Shown: positions 17,056-25,549, numbered from the stretch's first letter. The stretch: 39,505 bases of DNA from Candidatus Thorarchaeota archaeon (GCA_016839245.1 JAEOUN010000107.1:1-39505), one strand, 5' to 3'. Notes: generated from the letters alone by a model not told the origin. Numbers and translations are program-made.

Positions 17056-17505
17056 TTGAGTAAAATAGACGAACTTGACATGCAAATCTTGAAAGGATTG
17101 CAGAGGGACTGCAGGAGCTTACAGGAAATTGCCGACAACCTGAATACACCTGTTTCCACTATTCATTACAGGGTAAAACGCCTTGAGAAAGAGGGAGTAA
17201 TCAAGGGATACCTTGCATATTTAGATGGCAATAAATTGAATCTAATCATACAATCAATCATACATGTCTATGTCAAACATGGACCAACTTTTGAAGATCT
17301 GGGGTTGCAAATAGCTGATATTGAGGGTGTGTCGAATGTTTATTGGGCCTATGGGGGAGTTGATTTCTTTGTCTTTACACGTGCTCACGACTTGGATGAA
17401 TTCAATACAATAGTCCGAAAAATCATGAATATTGACGGTGTAGACAGAACAGATTCCCATGTCATTGCGAAAGTCATCAAAGAGGATATGCGACTCAATA
17501 TTTGA
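17056..17505 (+). CDS. Lrp/AsnC-family transcriptional regulator
   Basis: DNA-binding regulator of 149 residues. The N-terminal helix-turn-helix starts IDELDMQILKGLQRDCR and has the recognition segment TPVSTIHYRVKRLEKEGVI. The C-terminal RAM ligand-binding domain covers about residues 68-140, with GVSNVYWAYGGVDFFVFTRA. These proteins usually sense amino acids or related acids and form octamers. The start is a TTG. It lies in the middle of the transporter/enzyme island just upstream of the enolase-superfamily gene, making it the likely local regulator. Confidence 0.92.
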   Translation: MSKIDELDMQILKGLQRDCRSLQEIADNLNTPVSTIHYRVKRLEKEGVIKGYLAYLDGNKLNLIIQSIIHVYVKHGPTFEDLGLQIADIEGVSNVYWAYGGVDFFVFTRAHDLDEFNTIVRKIMNIDGVDRTDSHVIAKVIKEDMRLNI

Positions 17506-17604
17506 AACATAAAATGGCCAGAGTAGTCTGCGAGATATGCTTACCCATGATTCTGCCCATTTTGAAGTAGTGTATTTTCTTTATGTCTTGTCTGTGGGAA
17601 TAAG

Positions 17605-17640
17605 TTTATTATATCGTTTCGCTCGATATTAGTTGTCATA
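17605..17640 (+). promoter_or_regulatory. Putative promoter of the enolase-superfamily gene
   Basis: TTTATTATAT at 17605-17614 is a good TATA-like element after a G-rich stretch. Transcription would begin near 17637, leaving a short leader with GGAGTG before the ATG at 17665. It suggests the following genes form a unit separate from the Lrp gene. Confidence 0.5.
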
Positions 17641-17664
17641 ATTTGGAATTTGGAGTGTAAAATT

Positions 17665-18768
17665 ATGAAAATTTCTAAAATTGAGATATTTGTATTAACA
17701 ATACCTTATGAAAGAGTAACCAAAGTTGCATATCATACATACACAGAGACAATAAACACATATATCAAAATTCATACAGATGACGGGATTGTAGGTATCG
17801 GAGAGGCTTCTCCAAGCCCTGCTTTTACCGGAGAGTCTGTTGGATCATTAATGGATGCCTTACAACTAATAGGCAGCAAGATACTGGGAATGGATCCCTT
17901 TGAAGTAAATAATATTAATGATATAATGAACAAATATATTCTGTATAATAGAGCTGCAAAATGCGCAGTAGATGAGGCATTATATGATATCATGGCTCGT
18001 GCATGTAATGTGCCCGTGTACAATCTCTTAGGCGGCGCCTACAGGAGTGAATTTTCAACTCAACGTGCTATTCCTATTTTGGAGCCTAAGGAAATGGCAG
18101 ATATGGCAGTGACTCTGGTCAACGAAGGCTATACTGTGTTCGAAGTGAAAGTGGGCCTTGAACCAAAAAGGGATGTTGATAGAGTTGTAGCTATTGAAGA
18201 TGCCATTGGAGATAAAGCAACCTTGATTGTGGATGCCAACTGCGGATGGACTCCCATGGAGGCTGTTAACGTTCTCAAGAAATTAGAACATTACACGAAT
18301 ATTCTGGCTGAACAACCAACCCGATCCTTGGATGGTCTCGCATGGATTAGAAATAAAATCCAATTGCCAATAATTGCTGATGAGTGTGCATTCACTGCTC
18401 AGGATGCTTTAGAGATCATAAAGAAAGATGCAGCTGACATCATCAGCATGAAAGTTCTCAAGGCCGGCGGCTTTACAGAATGTCTAAAAATTAGATCCAT
18501 TTGTGATACTGCTGGGATTCCTTACAGAATTGATGACATGGCAGTAACCAAAATTGGAAATACTGCAAGCACTCACCTTGCCCTGAGTTCAAGGAATATT
18601 GTTGGGTGTGGTGTAGCACAGCACTTCTTCTTGTCTCACAAACTAGATATCCTTGAGTCTGGAGGAGTTATAATCAAAGATGGAAAGGCTTTTGCACCTA
18701 AGGGCATAGGTCTTGGCTTTGAGGTGAAAGATGAAGTTCTTGGCGAACCCAAGTGCGTCATTAAATAA
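17665..18768 (+). CDS. Enolase-superfamily enzyme, muconate-cycloisomerase/epimerase subgroup
   Basis: Enzyme of 367 residues of the mandelate racemase/muconate lactonizing family, which abstracts a proton next to a carboxylate using Mg. The N-terminal capping domain spans about 1-120, the barrel about 125-350. Metal ligands are Asp190 (IVDAN), Glu216 (AEQP) and Asp239 (ADE). The C-terminal base is Lys263 in SMKVLKAGG, placing it in the MLE rather than MR group. The usual KxK on strand 2 reads Glu160-Val-Lys162, so the first lysine is lost but the base Lys162 stays. Members include dipeptide epimerases, N-succinylamino acid racemases and hydroxyproline-betaine epimerases. ATG 17665 is chosen because GGAGTG precedes it; a TTG lies five codons earlier. 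Substrate unknown. Confidence 0.9.
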   Translation: MKISKIEIFVLTIPYERVTKVAYHTYTETINTYIKIHTDDGIVGIGEASPSPAFTGESVGSLMDALQLIGSKILGMDPFEVNNINDIMNKYILYNRAAKCAVDEALYDIMARACNVPVYNLLGGAYRSEFSTQRAIPILEPKEMADMAVTLVNEGYTVFEVKVGLEPKRDVDRVVAIEDAIGDKATLIVDANCGWTPMEAVNVLKKLEHYTNILAEQPTRSLDGLAWIRNKIQLPIIADECAFTAQDALEIIKKDAADIISMKVLKAGGFTECLKIRSICDTAGIPYRIDDMAVTKIGNTASTHLALSSRNIVGCGVAQHFFLSHKLDILESGGVIIKDGKAFAPKGIGLGFEVKDEVLGEPKCVIK

Positions 18769-18796
18769 TATTAATTGAAAACGAAAAAAAGAGCTG

Positions 18797-19882
18797 ATGA
18801 TACCCATGAAACACCTGAAAATTGAAATATCAAAAGATAAACTTCGACAACAAAAAGATAAACTTGGATTATCGCGGGATAGTCTTCAACTATCAAGAGA
18901 TAACCTGTTATTGTTGACTGTCGTTGCTGCACCTCTTTTAGTTATTCCCAATTTCTTAGGTGCCTATCAAATCCATATATTGAATGTAATCTTATACTAT
19001 ATCATCATCGTAAGCGCATGGAATCTCCTTGCTGGGTATACAGGAATCTTCTCATTGGCACAAGCAGCACTTTCGGCCACAGGAGCTTATACAACAGGAC
19101 TGCTAGCGTACTATTATGGGGTCAATCCAATAATTGGAATCTTATTGGGCGGTTTCACAGCTGCATTCACTAGTTATGCTATTGGAAGCCTGACTCTCAA
19201 TATGCGTGGCATTTACCTAGCATTAGCCACTTGGGCATTCGCAGGTTCTGCTAAGATTTTCATATCAATAAACTATGAAATTACAAGAGGAGATCTTGGA
19301 TTGCAGGTTCCATACCTGTATGGAGTAATTCCTGGTGCGTCACCAATGATCTATTATTATACGACTTTGGGATTGACTGTCGTTGCGTTGCTCTTTATGT
19401 ACAAAATAGTCAACTCACGAATGGGACTATTTTTGAAGGCAATAAGAGAAGACCCTATAGCCGCTGAAGTCGCAGGTATAGATACTGTGAAGTATAAGAA
19501 ACGAGTTTTCATTTTATCTGGATTTATAGCTGGAATTTTTGGTGCATATTATGCACACTATTTGGGTATCATCAGTCCCAGCCTATTTGCATTTGAAGAA
19601 ATGGCAATAATAATAATAATGACAATAATGGGAGGATATGGTTTCTTCTATGGCCCTATCCTTGGTGCCATAACCATAGAGGTTCTAAGCGAATATCTAC
19701 GTGAGTTTGGAGAACTAAGGATGGTGCTTTATGGGATCATCGTATTGGTCATGATGAGGGTATTCAAAGATGGCCTTTGGGGCATCGGTCAAGATCTGTA
19801 TAAAAAATGGCAAATTCTAGGAAAAGATGAATCTGCAGATTTAACAAATCAATCTGGTGGTGTAAATAACGGAACTAGCTAG
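18797..19882 (+). CDS. livM: Branched-chain-type ABC importer permease, LivM-like
   Basis: Membrane permease of 361 residues. About eight to ten hydrophobic helices start near residue 37. The family signature NLLAGYTGIFSLAQAALSATGAY lies near residues 75-97, and IREDPIAAEVAGIDTVKYKKRVFILSG forms the cytosolic coupling loop. LGAITIEVLSEYLRE marks the last helices. The N-terminus carries an unusual 28-residue charged insert of four heptads (KDKLRQQ, KDKLGLS, RDSLQLS, RDNLLLL) encoded by 21-base repeats. It follows the enolase-superfamily gene by 28 bases, so the two are probably co-transcribed, and is separated from the other permease (LivH) by about 5.7 kb. Confidence 0.92.
   Translation: MIPMKHLKIEISKDKLRQQKDKLGLSRDSLQLSRDNLLLLTVVAAPLLVIPNFLGAYQIHILNVILYYIIIVSAWNLLAGYTGIFSLAQAALSATGAYTTGLLAYYYGVNPIIGILLGGFTAAFTSYAIGSLTLNMRGIYLALATWAFAGSAKIFISINYEITRGDLGLQVPYLYGVIPGASPMIYYYTTLGLTVVALLFMYKIVNSRMGLFLKAIREDPIAAEVAGIDTVKYKKRVFILSGFIAGIFGAYYAHYLGIISPSLFAFEEMAIIIIMTIMGGYGFFYGPILGAITIEVLSEYLREFGELRMVLYGIIVLVMMRVFKDGLWGIGQDLYKKWQILGKDESADLTNQSGGVNNGTS
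18833..18916 (+). repeat. 21-base tandem repeat encoding heptads in LivM
   Basis: Four 21-base units begin at 18833, 18854, 18875 and 18896. The first two share nearly identical starts (AAAGATAAACTT). They encode (K/R)D(K/S/N)L followed by three variable residues, a heptad pattern that could form a short amphipathic or coiled-coil helix before the first membrane segment. Confidence 0.7.
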
Positions 19883-19919
19883 TGGACGTAATAATTACGG
19901 GGAAGTCCTAGGAATTATA

Positions 19920-20606
19920 ATGGTTAAAACTGTGTTTACAAGAATACCTGGGGACATTGGTAACGCATCAACTTTCAACTTTCCAGTCAGGTACAAGGTA
20001 GTTGATATAGCAACACCTGCCCTAATGGTGGCTAAACCCGAAGAAACTCGATCGGTATTATTACCAAGCTTTATTGATGCCGCAAAAGATTTAGAAAAAG
20101 AAGGCGTCAGAGCAATAACGACTTCGTGTGGATTTTTAGCTCTCTTTCAGAAAGAGATGGCAAATGCCGTAAACATTCCTGTCTTTACATCAAGTCTGAT
20201 GCAGGTGTCATTCATTCACAAGATGATTGCTGAAAACAAGAAAGTAGGCGTAGTGACAGCAAACTCCAAAGCTTTGACAAGAGAACATCTACGTTCGGTT
20301 GGAGTTGCAGATACTGTTTCTGTTGCTATTGCAGGCATGGAAGATGAAAAAGACTTTTCAGAATCAATCGGGGGAAATCTGAAACGTCCACTAAATCCTG
20401 AAAAAATAGAATCTTGCATGGTTTCTGTTAGCAAAAGGTTGGCAGAAGAGGAGGATATCGGTGCCATTGTATTTGAGTGTACCAACATGGGACCATATTC
20501 TTATGCAGTTCAACAGAGTACAGGCCTGCCAGTTTTTGATATAATTACTCTATGTAATTACGTCTATCATTTTGTCGTAAGAAAAAGGTTCGAGGGATTT
20601 CTTTAG
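19920..20606 (+). CDS. Asp/Glu/hydantoin racemase-family protein
   Basis: Cytosolic protein of 228 residues. The N-terminus RIPGDIGNASTFNFPVRYKVV is characteristic of a racemase-family branch often found beside amino-acid transporters. Two catalytic-type cysteines are present: Cys70 in ITTSCGF and Cys187 in FECTNMGP, which act as opposed acid/base pair in cofactor-independent racemases. Substrates in the family include aspartate, glutamate, hydantoins and maleate. It follows livM by 37 bases and precedes the opine dehydrogenase gene by 29, so it belongs to the same unit. It may set the stereochemistry of the imported compound or a product; the exact reaction is unknown. Confidence 0.87.
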   Translation: MVKTVFTRIPGDIGNASTFNFPVRYKVVDIATPALMVAKPEETRSVLLPSFIDAAKDLEKEGVRAITTSCGFLALFQKEMANAVNIPVFTSSLMQVSFIHKMIAENKKVGVVTANSKALTREHLRSVGVADTVSVAIAGMEDEKDFSESIGGNLKRPLNPEKIESCMVSVSKRLAEEEDIGAIVFECTNMGPYSYAVQQSTGLPVFDIITLCNYVYHFVVRKRFEGFL

Positions 20607-20635
20607 GCTTTAGATGTTATGTTGGAGTTGGATAA

Positions 20636-21712
20636 ATGACTCAGAATATAACAGTCTGTGGCGGTGGAAATGGAGCACATGCCATGGCAGGAGATCTCTC
20701 TCTCAGAGGTTACAAAGTCAGTCTATTTGAGCACCCTAAGTTTGAAAATAATATCAAGAAGGTGCTTGAAACAAAAACAATCGAGCTGGTTGGTGAGATA
20801 GAAGATACAGCAGTTATTGAAAGAGCGACAATCAATGCAAAAGAGGCAATTGCTGATGCTGAGGTTATTTTGTTTGCAACACCAACATATGCTCAGGAAC
20901 CTTTCATCGATCTATTATTACCTTTTATTCACAAAGAACAGTGTGTGATTTTAACAACGGGTAATTTAGGTTCATTATATGTGCAGAAGCGTCTATGGGA
21001 ATACGGAACTAAGGATGTTTTGGTTGGCGAAACTAGTACCCTTCCATATATCGCTCGAATGGTGCATCCAGGAAAAGTCAAAGTCATTAGGGATAAGAAA
21101 AAGTTCTTGGCTTCAGCATTTCCAGCTAATAACAACTCTGAGTTCTTGAATCAAGTCAACTCCTTGTACGATGGTGCTGCAACCTCAACAAGAGATGCAC
21201 TTGGTACTTTTCTGAATAATTTGAATCCCGTTGCGCATCCGTGTGGGATATTACTCAATGCTGGGAGAATAGAATCAGCTCATATGAATCGACAGGATTA
21301 TTATATGTACAGAGAAGGCGTAACACCATCAGTTGCGAAGGTTATTGAAGCAGTCGAACGGGAACGACTTCGGGTGGCTGAAGTTTTGAGCTACAATGTA
21401 AAACGACTTGCTGCAGATGATACTGTATACAATGTCTTGCATGATCCGAAGTTGTTGGAGTCTGTCGGTCCCAATAGTCTAGAAGACCGGTATCTCACTG
21501 AAGATGTTCCATTTGCGCTAGTTCCCCTTTCAGGGCTGGCAAAAGTAGTCAACATAAAGACAGAATTAATTGATGCTTTCATCACTATCGCATCATCTTT
21601 GACAGGAATTGATTATTGGGTCAAAGGGCGAAATCTTGCTAGTATTGCCCTCAGTAATTTGACATTACATCAACTTAAGCAATACCTTGTTGAAGGAATT
21701 ATAAATATTTGA
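20636..21712 (+). CDS. Opine (octopine/nopaline-type) dehydrogenase-family oxidoreductase
   Basis: NAD(P)-dependent enzyme of 358 residues. The family reversibly joins an amino acid and a 2-oxo acid through a secondary amine. The Rossmann loop is CGGGNGAHAMAGD (residues 8-20). The catalytic domain has His201 in NPVAHPCGILLNAG and Asp313 in ELIDAF, matching in kind and spacing the His-Asp pair of octopine dehydrogenase. EDRYLTEDVPFALVPL is another conserved block of the family. GGAG lies eight bases before the ATG. Next to an importer and racemase it more likely oxidises an imported opine-like compound than makes one, though a synthetic role (for example a metallophore-like opine) cannot be excluded. 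Confidence 0.88.
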   Translation: MTQNITVCGGGNGAHAMAGDLSLRGYKVSLFEHPKFENNIKKVLETKTIELVGEIEDTAVIERATINAKEAIADAEVILFATPTYAQEPFIDLLLPFIHKEQCVILTTGNLGSLYVQKRLWEYGTKDVLVGETSTLPYIARMVHPGKVKVIRDKKKFLASAFPANNNSEFLNQVNSLYDGAATSTRDALGTFLNNLNPVAHPCGILLNAGRIESAHMNRQDYYMYREGVTPSVAKVIEAVERERLRVAEVLSYNVKRLAADDTVYNVLHDPKLLESVGPNSLEDRYLTEDVPFALVPLSGLAKVVNIKTELIDAFITIASSLTGIDYWVKGRNLASIALSNLTLHQLKQYLVEGIINI

Positions 21713-21727
21713 CAACTAAACTGAAAA

Positions 21728-21769
21728 TTTTATATAGCTCGGAATACCTACGGGCACATGTGATCGAAT
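21728..21769 (+). promoter_or_regulatory. Putative promoter of the DapA-family gene
   Basis: TTTTATATAG at 21728-21737 is a strong TATA-like element. Transcription would begin about 21758, giving a leader near 12 bases before the ATG at 21770. No ribosome binding site is visible. The gene can thus be expressed apart from the upstream unit. Confidence 0.5.
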
Positions 21770-22750
21770 ATGATGCCTGTTGAAACATTCAAAAAGAAAT
21801 GCAAAGGAATCATTCCTGTACAATTCTGTCCATACACTAAGAAAGACGAATTGGACGTTGAAGGCTTAAAACAAAATACTGAATTCTTGGTAGATTTTGC
21901 CAAGGGCGGTAAAGACCTAGTAATCATGACAAATGGTAGTACGACAGAATTCTACGCAAATACGCTTGATGAACAAAAGACTGTCATAAAAACCGTTGTA
22001 GATATTGCTGGCGGAAAAGTTCCAATAGTTGCTGGTGTTAGCGAAGCAGCAACAGGAGAAACAATCAAAATGGCTAAGATTGCACAAGATCTGGGCGCAG
22101 ACTGTGCAATGGTAGTGCTCCCATTCTATCACAAACCAACTCGTGAAGGTCTATTTCAACACTATAAGAAAATCGCAGAGTCTGTTGATATCAGTATAAT
22201 GATATACAATAATCCTGACGTTTCAGGATTATTAATCGATCCTGATTTAATGCTTAGATTATCAAAACTCGATAACATTGCTGCACTCAAAGATAACACC
22301 CCAATCGTGGATCATTATTTCATGAATTCAGCACAAATTGATCCCAAGGACATGGTTCTATTGAATGGTCGTGGTGATCTTGAGTTTGTATGCTCAGCAG
22401 CATATGGACTAAGATACAAAGGATTCATATCATTCATAGCGAATTTTGCCCCGTCTCTCAGTTATGATGTGTATGATGCAGTAGTGAAGAAAGACTTTGA
22501 AAAAGCACAGACTGCATTAGAACGAATGATGCCATTGTACAAGGCTCTCGCAGAGTTCAATAACAAAAGAGCAAGTGTCACAATTCTACCCCCTGCATAT
22601 AGATCAAATTACATGTACATGAGTATAGGCAAAGCATGTCTTGAATTAGTCGGACTCAACGGAGGTAAACTAAGACCACCTTTGGAGGACTTGACATCCG
22701 AAGAGAAAGGCAAGCTCAAGAAAGCCTTGGGAGAGATGGGTCTTATCTAG
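21770..22750 (+). CDS. DapA-family (dihydrodipicolinate synthase-like) lyase or aldolase
   Basis: Schiff-base lyase of 326 residues with a TIM barrel. The lysine that binds the keto acid is Lys174 in AALKDN, the partner Tyr146 lies in MIYNNPD, and the usual GTTGE loop reads NGSTTEF near residues 55-61. VPIVAGVSEAATGETI is the typical next strand. The family includes dihydrodipicolinate synthase, sialate lyase, 2-keto-3-deoxy sugar-acid aldolases and hydroxyproline-pathway deaminases. No other lysine-pathway gene is nearby, so a catabolic aldolase or deaminase acting on a 2-oxo acid is more likely than biosynthesis. It is convergent with the aminotransferase gene. Confidence 0.9.
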   Translation: MMPVETFKKKCKGIIPVQFCPYTKKDELDVEGLKQNTEFLVDFAKGGKDLVIMTNGSTTEFYANTLDEQKTVIKTVVDIAGGKVPIVAGVSEAATGETIKMAKIAQDLGADCAMVVLPFYHKPTREGLFQHYKKIAESVDISIMIYNNPDVSGLLIDPDLMLRLSKLDNIAALKDNTPIVDHYFMNSAQIDPKDMVLLNGRGDLEFVCSAAYGLRYKGFISFIANFAPSLSYDVYDAVVKKDFEKAQTALERMMPLYKALAEFNNKRASVTILPPAYRSNYMYMSIGKACLELVGLNGGKLRPPLEDLTSEEKGKLKKALGEMGLI

Positions 22751-22800
22751 AACCATCTAATACACTATACTTATGTTATTCCTCTCTTACTATGGATAGC

Positions 22801-23979
22801 CTAGAGGCAGTCGATGAATACTCTTGCAGTTTCTTTGACTGCCTCTCCCTCTTTTATCTTCCATCCTGATTTTTTCAGAGCAAACTCTAGAGCCAGTAGT
22901 GTTGGAAGAAGGTAGTGGGGTGAAGCGGTTGCTGCCATATGTCCTATTCGCAATCCATTGATTCCAATAAGGTTCATGGAACCCGTAATAATGTTGAAGT
23001 TTTCTTGTATTGATTGAGTGATTTTGGGAGCTGCCAATTCGTCAGGTAATTTAATTGATGTTACTGTGTCTGATGCGTCTTCTTCTTTTGTTACAAATGA
23101 CTCGAGTCCGATAGCATGTATTCCTTGTCTAACAGCTTGCTTACATAACATGTGGCGTTTATATCTACCTTCAAGACCTTCATCAATAGCAATTTCAGTA
23201 GCCTTTCTTAATGCTACAACAATGGATGTTGGCAGAGAGACAGGAAATGGATGACCCCAAGATGACCATTCATCCATAGTCTTTCGCCAAAGTTTGAGAT
23301 CTAGAAAACGACTCCTCACAGGAGACGCTCTTTTTTGAATATAGTCCCAGACTCTTTTACTAATTGCAAGCGGAGTTACGCCATTAATACCTCCAAGCGA
23401 TTTACTCGCGTATCCGATGCAAATATCAATGGACCAATTATCTACATTGATCTCCATGCCACCAAACGATGAAACAGAATCTACAATATTATAAAGATTA
23501 TATTCCTTGGCAATTTTGCCTATCTCTTTTAGATTATGCTTAACTCCAGCAAGGGTTTCATTATGAGCAGTAATAATAGCTTTGACATCTTTCTCTTCTT
23601 CTAACTTTTCTCTAATCTGCTCAGGTTGGACTGCTTTTCCATATGGTGCAGAGACAAGGATGGGTATTCCTTCATATGCTTCTATCAATTCCTTAAAGCA
23701 TTTTGAGAAATAACCATCATTAACAACTATAACGCGATCGCCAGGCTCGACTAAATTAGCTACGGATAATTCAAGTCCTGAATTACCACATCCTGGTACT
23801 ATAATTACGTCATCGTCCGTGTTGAATATTTTCTTTAGATTGCGGCACGTATCTTCATAAACTTGCTTCCATTCACGACCATAGTGAGGTAAGACTGGTT
23901 TTGAGAGTTCCGCAAGTACTTCCTGGTACGGTTCAGATGGACCGGGAACCATTAGAATATCATGGTCAATCCACTTCAT
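22801..23979 (-). CDS. Class V (alanine/serine-glyoxylate-type) aminotransferase
   Basis: PLP enzyme of 392 residues. It opens with MVPGPSEPYQEVLAEL, the glycine-proline loop of alanine-glyoxylate aminotransferases. HNETLAGVKHNL contacts the cofactor, Asp167 (IVDSVSSFGG) binds the pyridine nitrogen, and Lys193 in GYASKSLGGING is the Schiff-base lysine. Members use alanine, serine, aspartate or 2-aminoethylphosphonate with glyoxylate or pyruvate. GGGTGA precedes the ATG. It is the only island gene on the minus strand, convergent with the DapA-like gene and divergent from the binding-protein gene, implying separate control. It probably handles the amino group released in the pathway. Confidence 0.92.
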   Translation of the reverse strand: MKWIDHDILMVPGPSEPYQEVLAELSKPVLPHYGREWKQVYEDTCRNLKKIFNTDDDVIIVPGCGNSGLELSVANLVEPGDRVIVVNDGYFSKCFKELIEAYEGIPILVSAPYGKAVQPEQIREKLEEEKDVKAIITAHNETLAGVKHNLKEIGKIAKEYNLYNIVDSVSSFGGMEINVDNWSIDICIGYASKSLGGINGVTPLAISKRVWDYIQKRASPVRSRFLDLKLWRKTMDEWSSWGHPFPVSLPTSIVVALRKATEIAIDEGLEGRYKRHMLCKQAVRQGIHAIGLESFVTKEEDASDTVTSIKLPDELAAPKITQSIQENFNIITGSMNLIGINGLRIGHMAATASPHYLLPTLLALEFALKKSGWKIKEGEAVKETARVFIDCL

Positions 23980-24207
23980 ATTTATTCACCCTAATCTTTT
24001 GGTTATGTAGATAATTTTCATGTTTCTTAGAAAACAACTAACAGATAAATACTTTGAATTCATTCTAAATTTTGGTCTACTAATTAGTATAATATGTTAT
24101 AATTACTCTAAAAATTCATAAAAACGTTAATAAGTAGGATTTGTCATCAAAAAAACAGCACGTTGGCCTACAAAGGCTACGTTCATAATGCGGAAGGAGC
24201 ACTAAAA
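23980..24207. promoter_or_regulatory. Divergent promoter region, aminotransferase and binding-protein genes
   Basis: About 228 AT-rich bases. Leftward, AAGTATTTATC (minus strand, about 24045-24055) could be a TATA element, with GGGTGA before the aminotransferase ATG. Rightward, AAGGAG at 24194-24199 is eight bases before the ATG of the binding protein. I see no clear operator. Confidence 0.4.
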
Positions 24208-25449
24208 ATGGAAACGAAACAGACCTATGCGATAATTGTCATAGCAATAATCGCAATAGGTACAGTAGGTGGAATAGTCCTTCTGAATTCCTTTTCACCA
24301 GCTGGTGAAGATACAATAAAGATAGGATTCATTTCTGGACTTTCCCCACCCGGAGCGTACCTAGCTGCTGCAAATATAAAAAGAGGTGCAGAGCTAGCTG
24401 TACAACACATAAATGAAGATGGAGGTCTACTTGGACGCAATGTCGAGCTAATTATTGGTGACTCAAGCGGACAGGTAGAGAAAGGTGTTGCAGCTGCGAC
24501 TAAACTGATTACTGAAGACAATGTAGTGGCAATAGTGGGAATGCTTCACAGCTCTGTTGTGTTAGCAGTCCAAGATATTTGTGAAGAATATCAAGTTCCA
24601 TTACTTGTTGCCGGTGCTGGAAATGTTATGATTACAGCAAAGAATATGACTTATACATTTAGAGCTCACATCACTGACATAGACAGAGCCACAGCATGGC
24701 TGGAATTTGCAGACTACATGAATTATACCAAGATTGCTATCGTTGCAGAGGATACTGATTGGGGTGTTGGTGGTATCGACTGGGTCGAGAAGCGACAACC
24801 AGATGTGTATCCAGATGCAGTAATCCAGTCATGGGTAGTTAGCAGAGAATCAATTGATTATACTCCACAGCTTCTTGAAGTCAAAGATTGGGAACCTGAT
24901 ATGGTCCTAGAGATCGCAAGTCAGATGTTCTTCTACCTCGTCACCAAACAATCTGCTGAAATCGGTCTATCGAACGAGACTGCTTTTGTGGCAGCTGCAC
25001 CAGAGATGCCACAGGAAGGAGCTTGGGAAGCAGTTGGCGAAGCAGGTATTGGAATCTTGGAAACTGAATCATATCACCCTGATATGGCATTGACTGAACA
25101 GGGAGAACGTGCCACAGATGGATGGTATGTCGAATACGGAAGTGCACCAGAGTACTACGGACTCAATGGTTACAGTGACGTCATGTGCGTAGCACAGGCA
25201 ATCGAAATCGCTGGGTCAGCTGATCCAGAAGATATCAGAGACGGCTTAGAAAATCATCCGTTGGAACGCTGGGGTTCAACAATAACCTTTGGCACAACCC
25301 TTGGACCATACTTCCACCAAGCATCACCACCCGTGATGATATGCCAGTTTACGGCATTAAATCAAGCACTTGAAGACACGACCATAATATATCCCGCAGA
25401 TAAGGCAACCGGAGATTACATACCTAGGGTTGACTTACTGGGTGGATAA
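24208..25449 (+). CDS. Liv-type ABC importer substrate-binding protein
   Basis: Extracytoplasmic solute receptor of 413 residues from the leucine/isoleucine/valine-binding group. An N-terminal helix (residues 7-26) anchors it; I see no lipobox cysteine. IKIGFISGLSPPGAYLAAANIKRGAELAVQHINEDGGLLGR-type sequence, split here as IKIGFISGLSPPG and GAELAVQHINEDGGLLG, and AIVGMLHSSVVLAVQDI are family hallmarks. The ATG at 24208 has AAGGAG eight bases upstream; a TTG at 24163 would add 15 residues before the anchor and is unlikely. The ligand pocket cannot be predicted. It heads the livK-livH-dhaKL unit. Confidence 0.92.
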   Translation: METKQTYAIIVIAIIAIGTVGGIVLLNSFSPAGEDTIKIGFISGLSPPGAYLAAANIKRGAELAVQHINEDGGLLGRNVELIIGDSSGQVEKGVAAATKLITEDNVVAIVGMLHSSVVLAVQDICEEYQVPLLVAGAGNVMITAKNMTYTFRAHITDIDRATAWLEFADYMNYTKIAIVAEDTDWGVGGIDWVEKRQPDVYPDAVIQSWVVSRESIDYTPQLLEVKDWEPDMVLEIASQMFFYLVTKQSAEIGLSNETAFVAAAPEMPQEGAWEAVGEAGIGILETESYHPDMALTEQGERATDGWYVEYGSAPEYYGLNGYSDVMCVAQAIEIAGSADPEDIRDGLENHPLERWGSTITFGTTLGPYFHQASPPVMICQFTALNQALEDTTIIYPADKATGDYIPRVDLLGG

Positions 25450-25461
25450 ACTCAAATAGAA

Positions 25462-25514
25462 GAATCATATGGAGGTTGTATATATGGATATACCCCCCCA
25501 CCTCCATATGATTC
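25462..25514 (+). promoter_or_regulatory. Long compound hairpin between binding-protein and permease genes
   Basis: Left arm 25462-25476 (GAATCATATGGAGGT) and right arm 25500-25514 (ACCTCCATATGATTC) are a perfect 15-bp inverted repeat. Inside, GTATAT (25478-25483) and ATATAC (25488-25493) form a second 6-bp stem around ATGG. The left arm contains a ribosome binding site and the right arm its complement. ACCTCCA of the right arm can alternatively pair with TGGAGGT at 25526-25532, the ribosome binding site of the permease. There is no T run directly after it, so translation or mRNA-stability control is more likely than termination. Confidence 0.75.
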
Positions 25515-25549
25515 CTCAAACTTTTTGGAGGTTACATATTTGGACATAA
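25484..25549 (+). CDS. Putative short upstream ORF overlapping the permease start
   Basis: ATG at 25484 opens 21 codons beginning MDIPPHLH and ending at TAA 25547-25549, in a different frame from livH and overlapping its TTG start by ten bases. GGAGGTT lies eight bases upstream of the ATG. The initiation region 25470-25492 matches 25526-25548 at 19 of 23 positions, so it is a duplicate of the permease start. It may be a leader peptide that couples translation, or a relic of the duplication. Confidence 0.4.
   Translation: MDIPPHLHMIPQTFWRLHIWT

Noticed and set aside
21770..22750. Lysine-biosynthesis dihydrodipicolinate synthase
   Set aside because: The fold and catalytic Lys/Tyr fit, but the loop reads NGSTTEF rather than GTTGE and no lysine-pathway gene is nearby; the catabolic setting suggests another DapA-family activity.
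24163..24207. Extended N-terminus of the solute-binding protein from TTG
   Set aside because: It would place polar residues before the membrane anchor; ATG 24208 has an ideal ribosome binding site.
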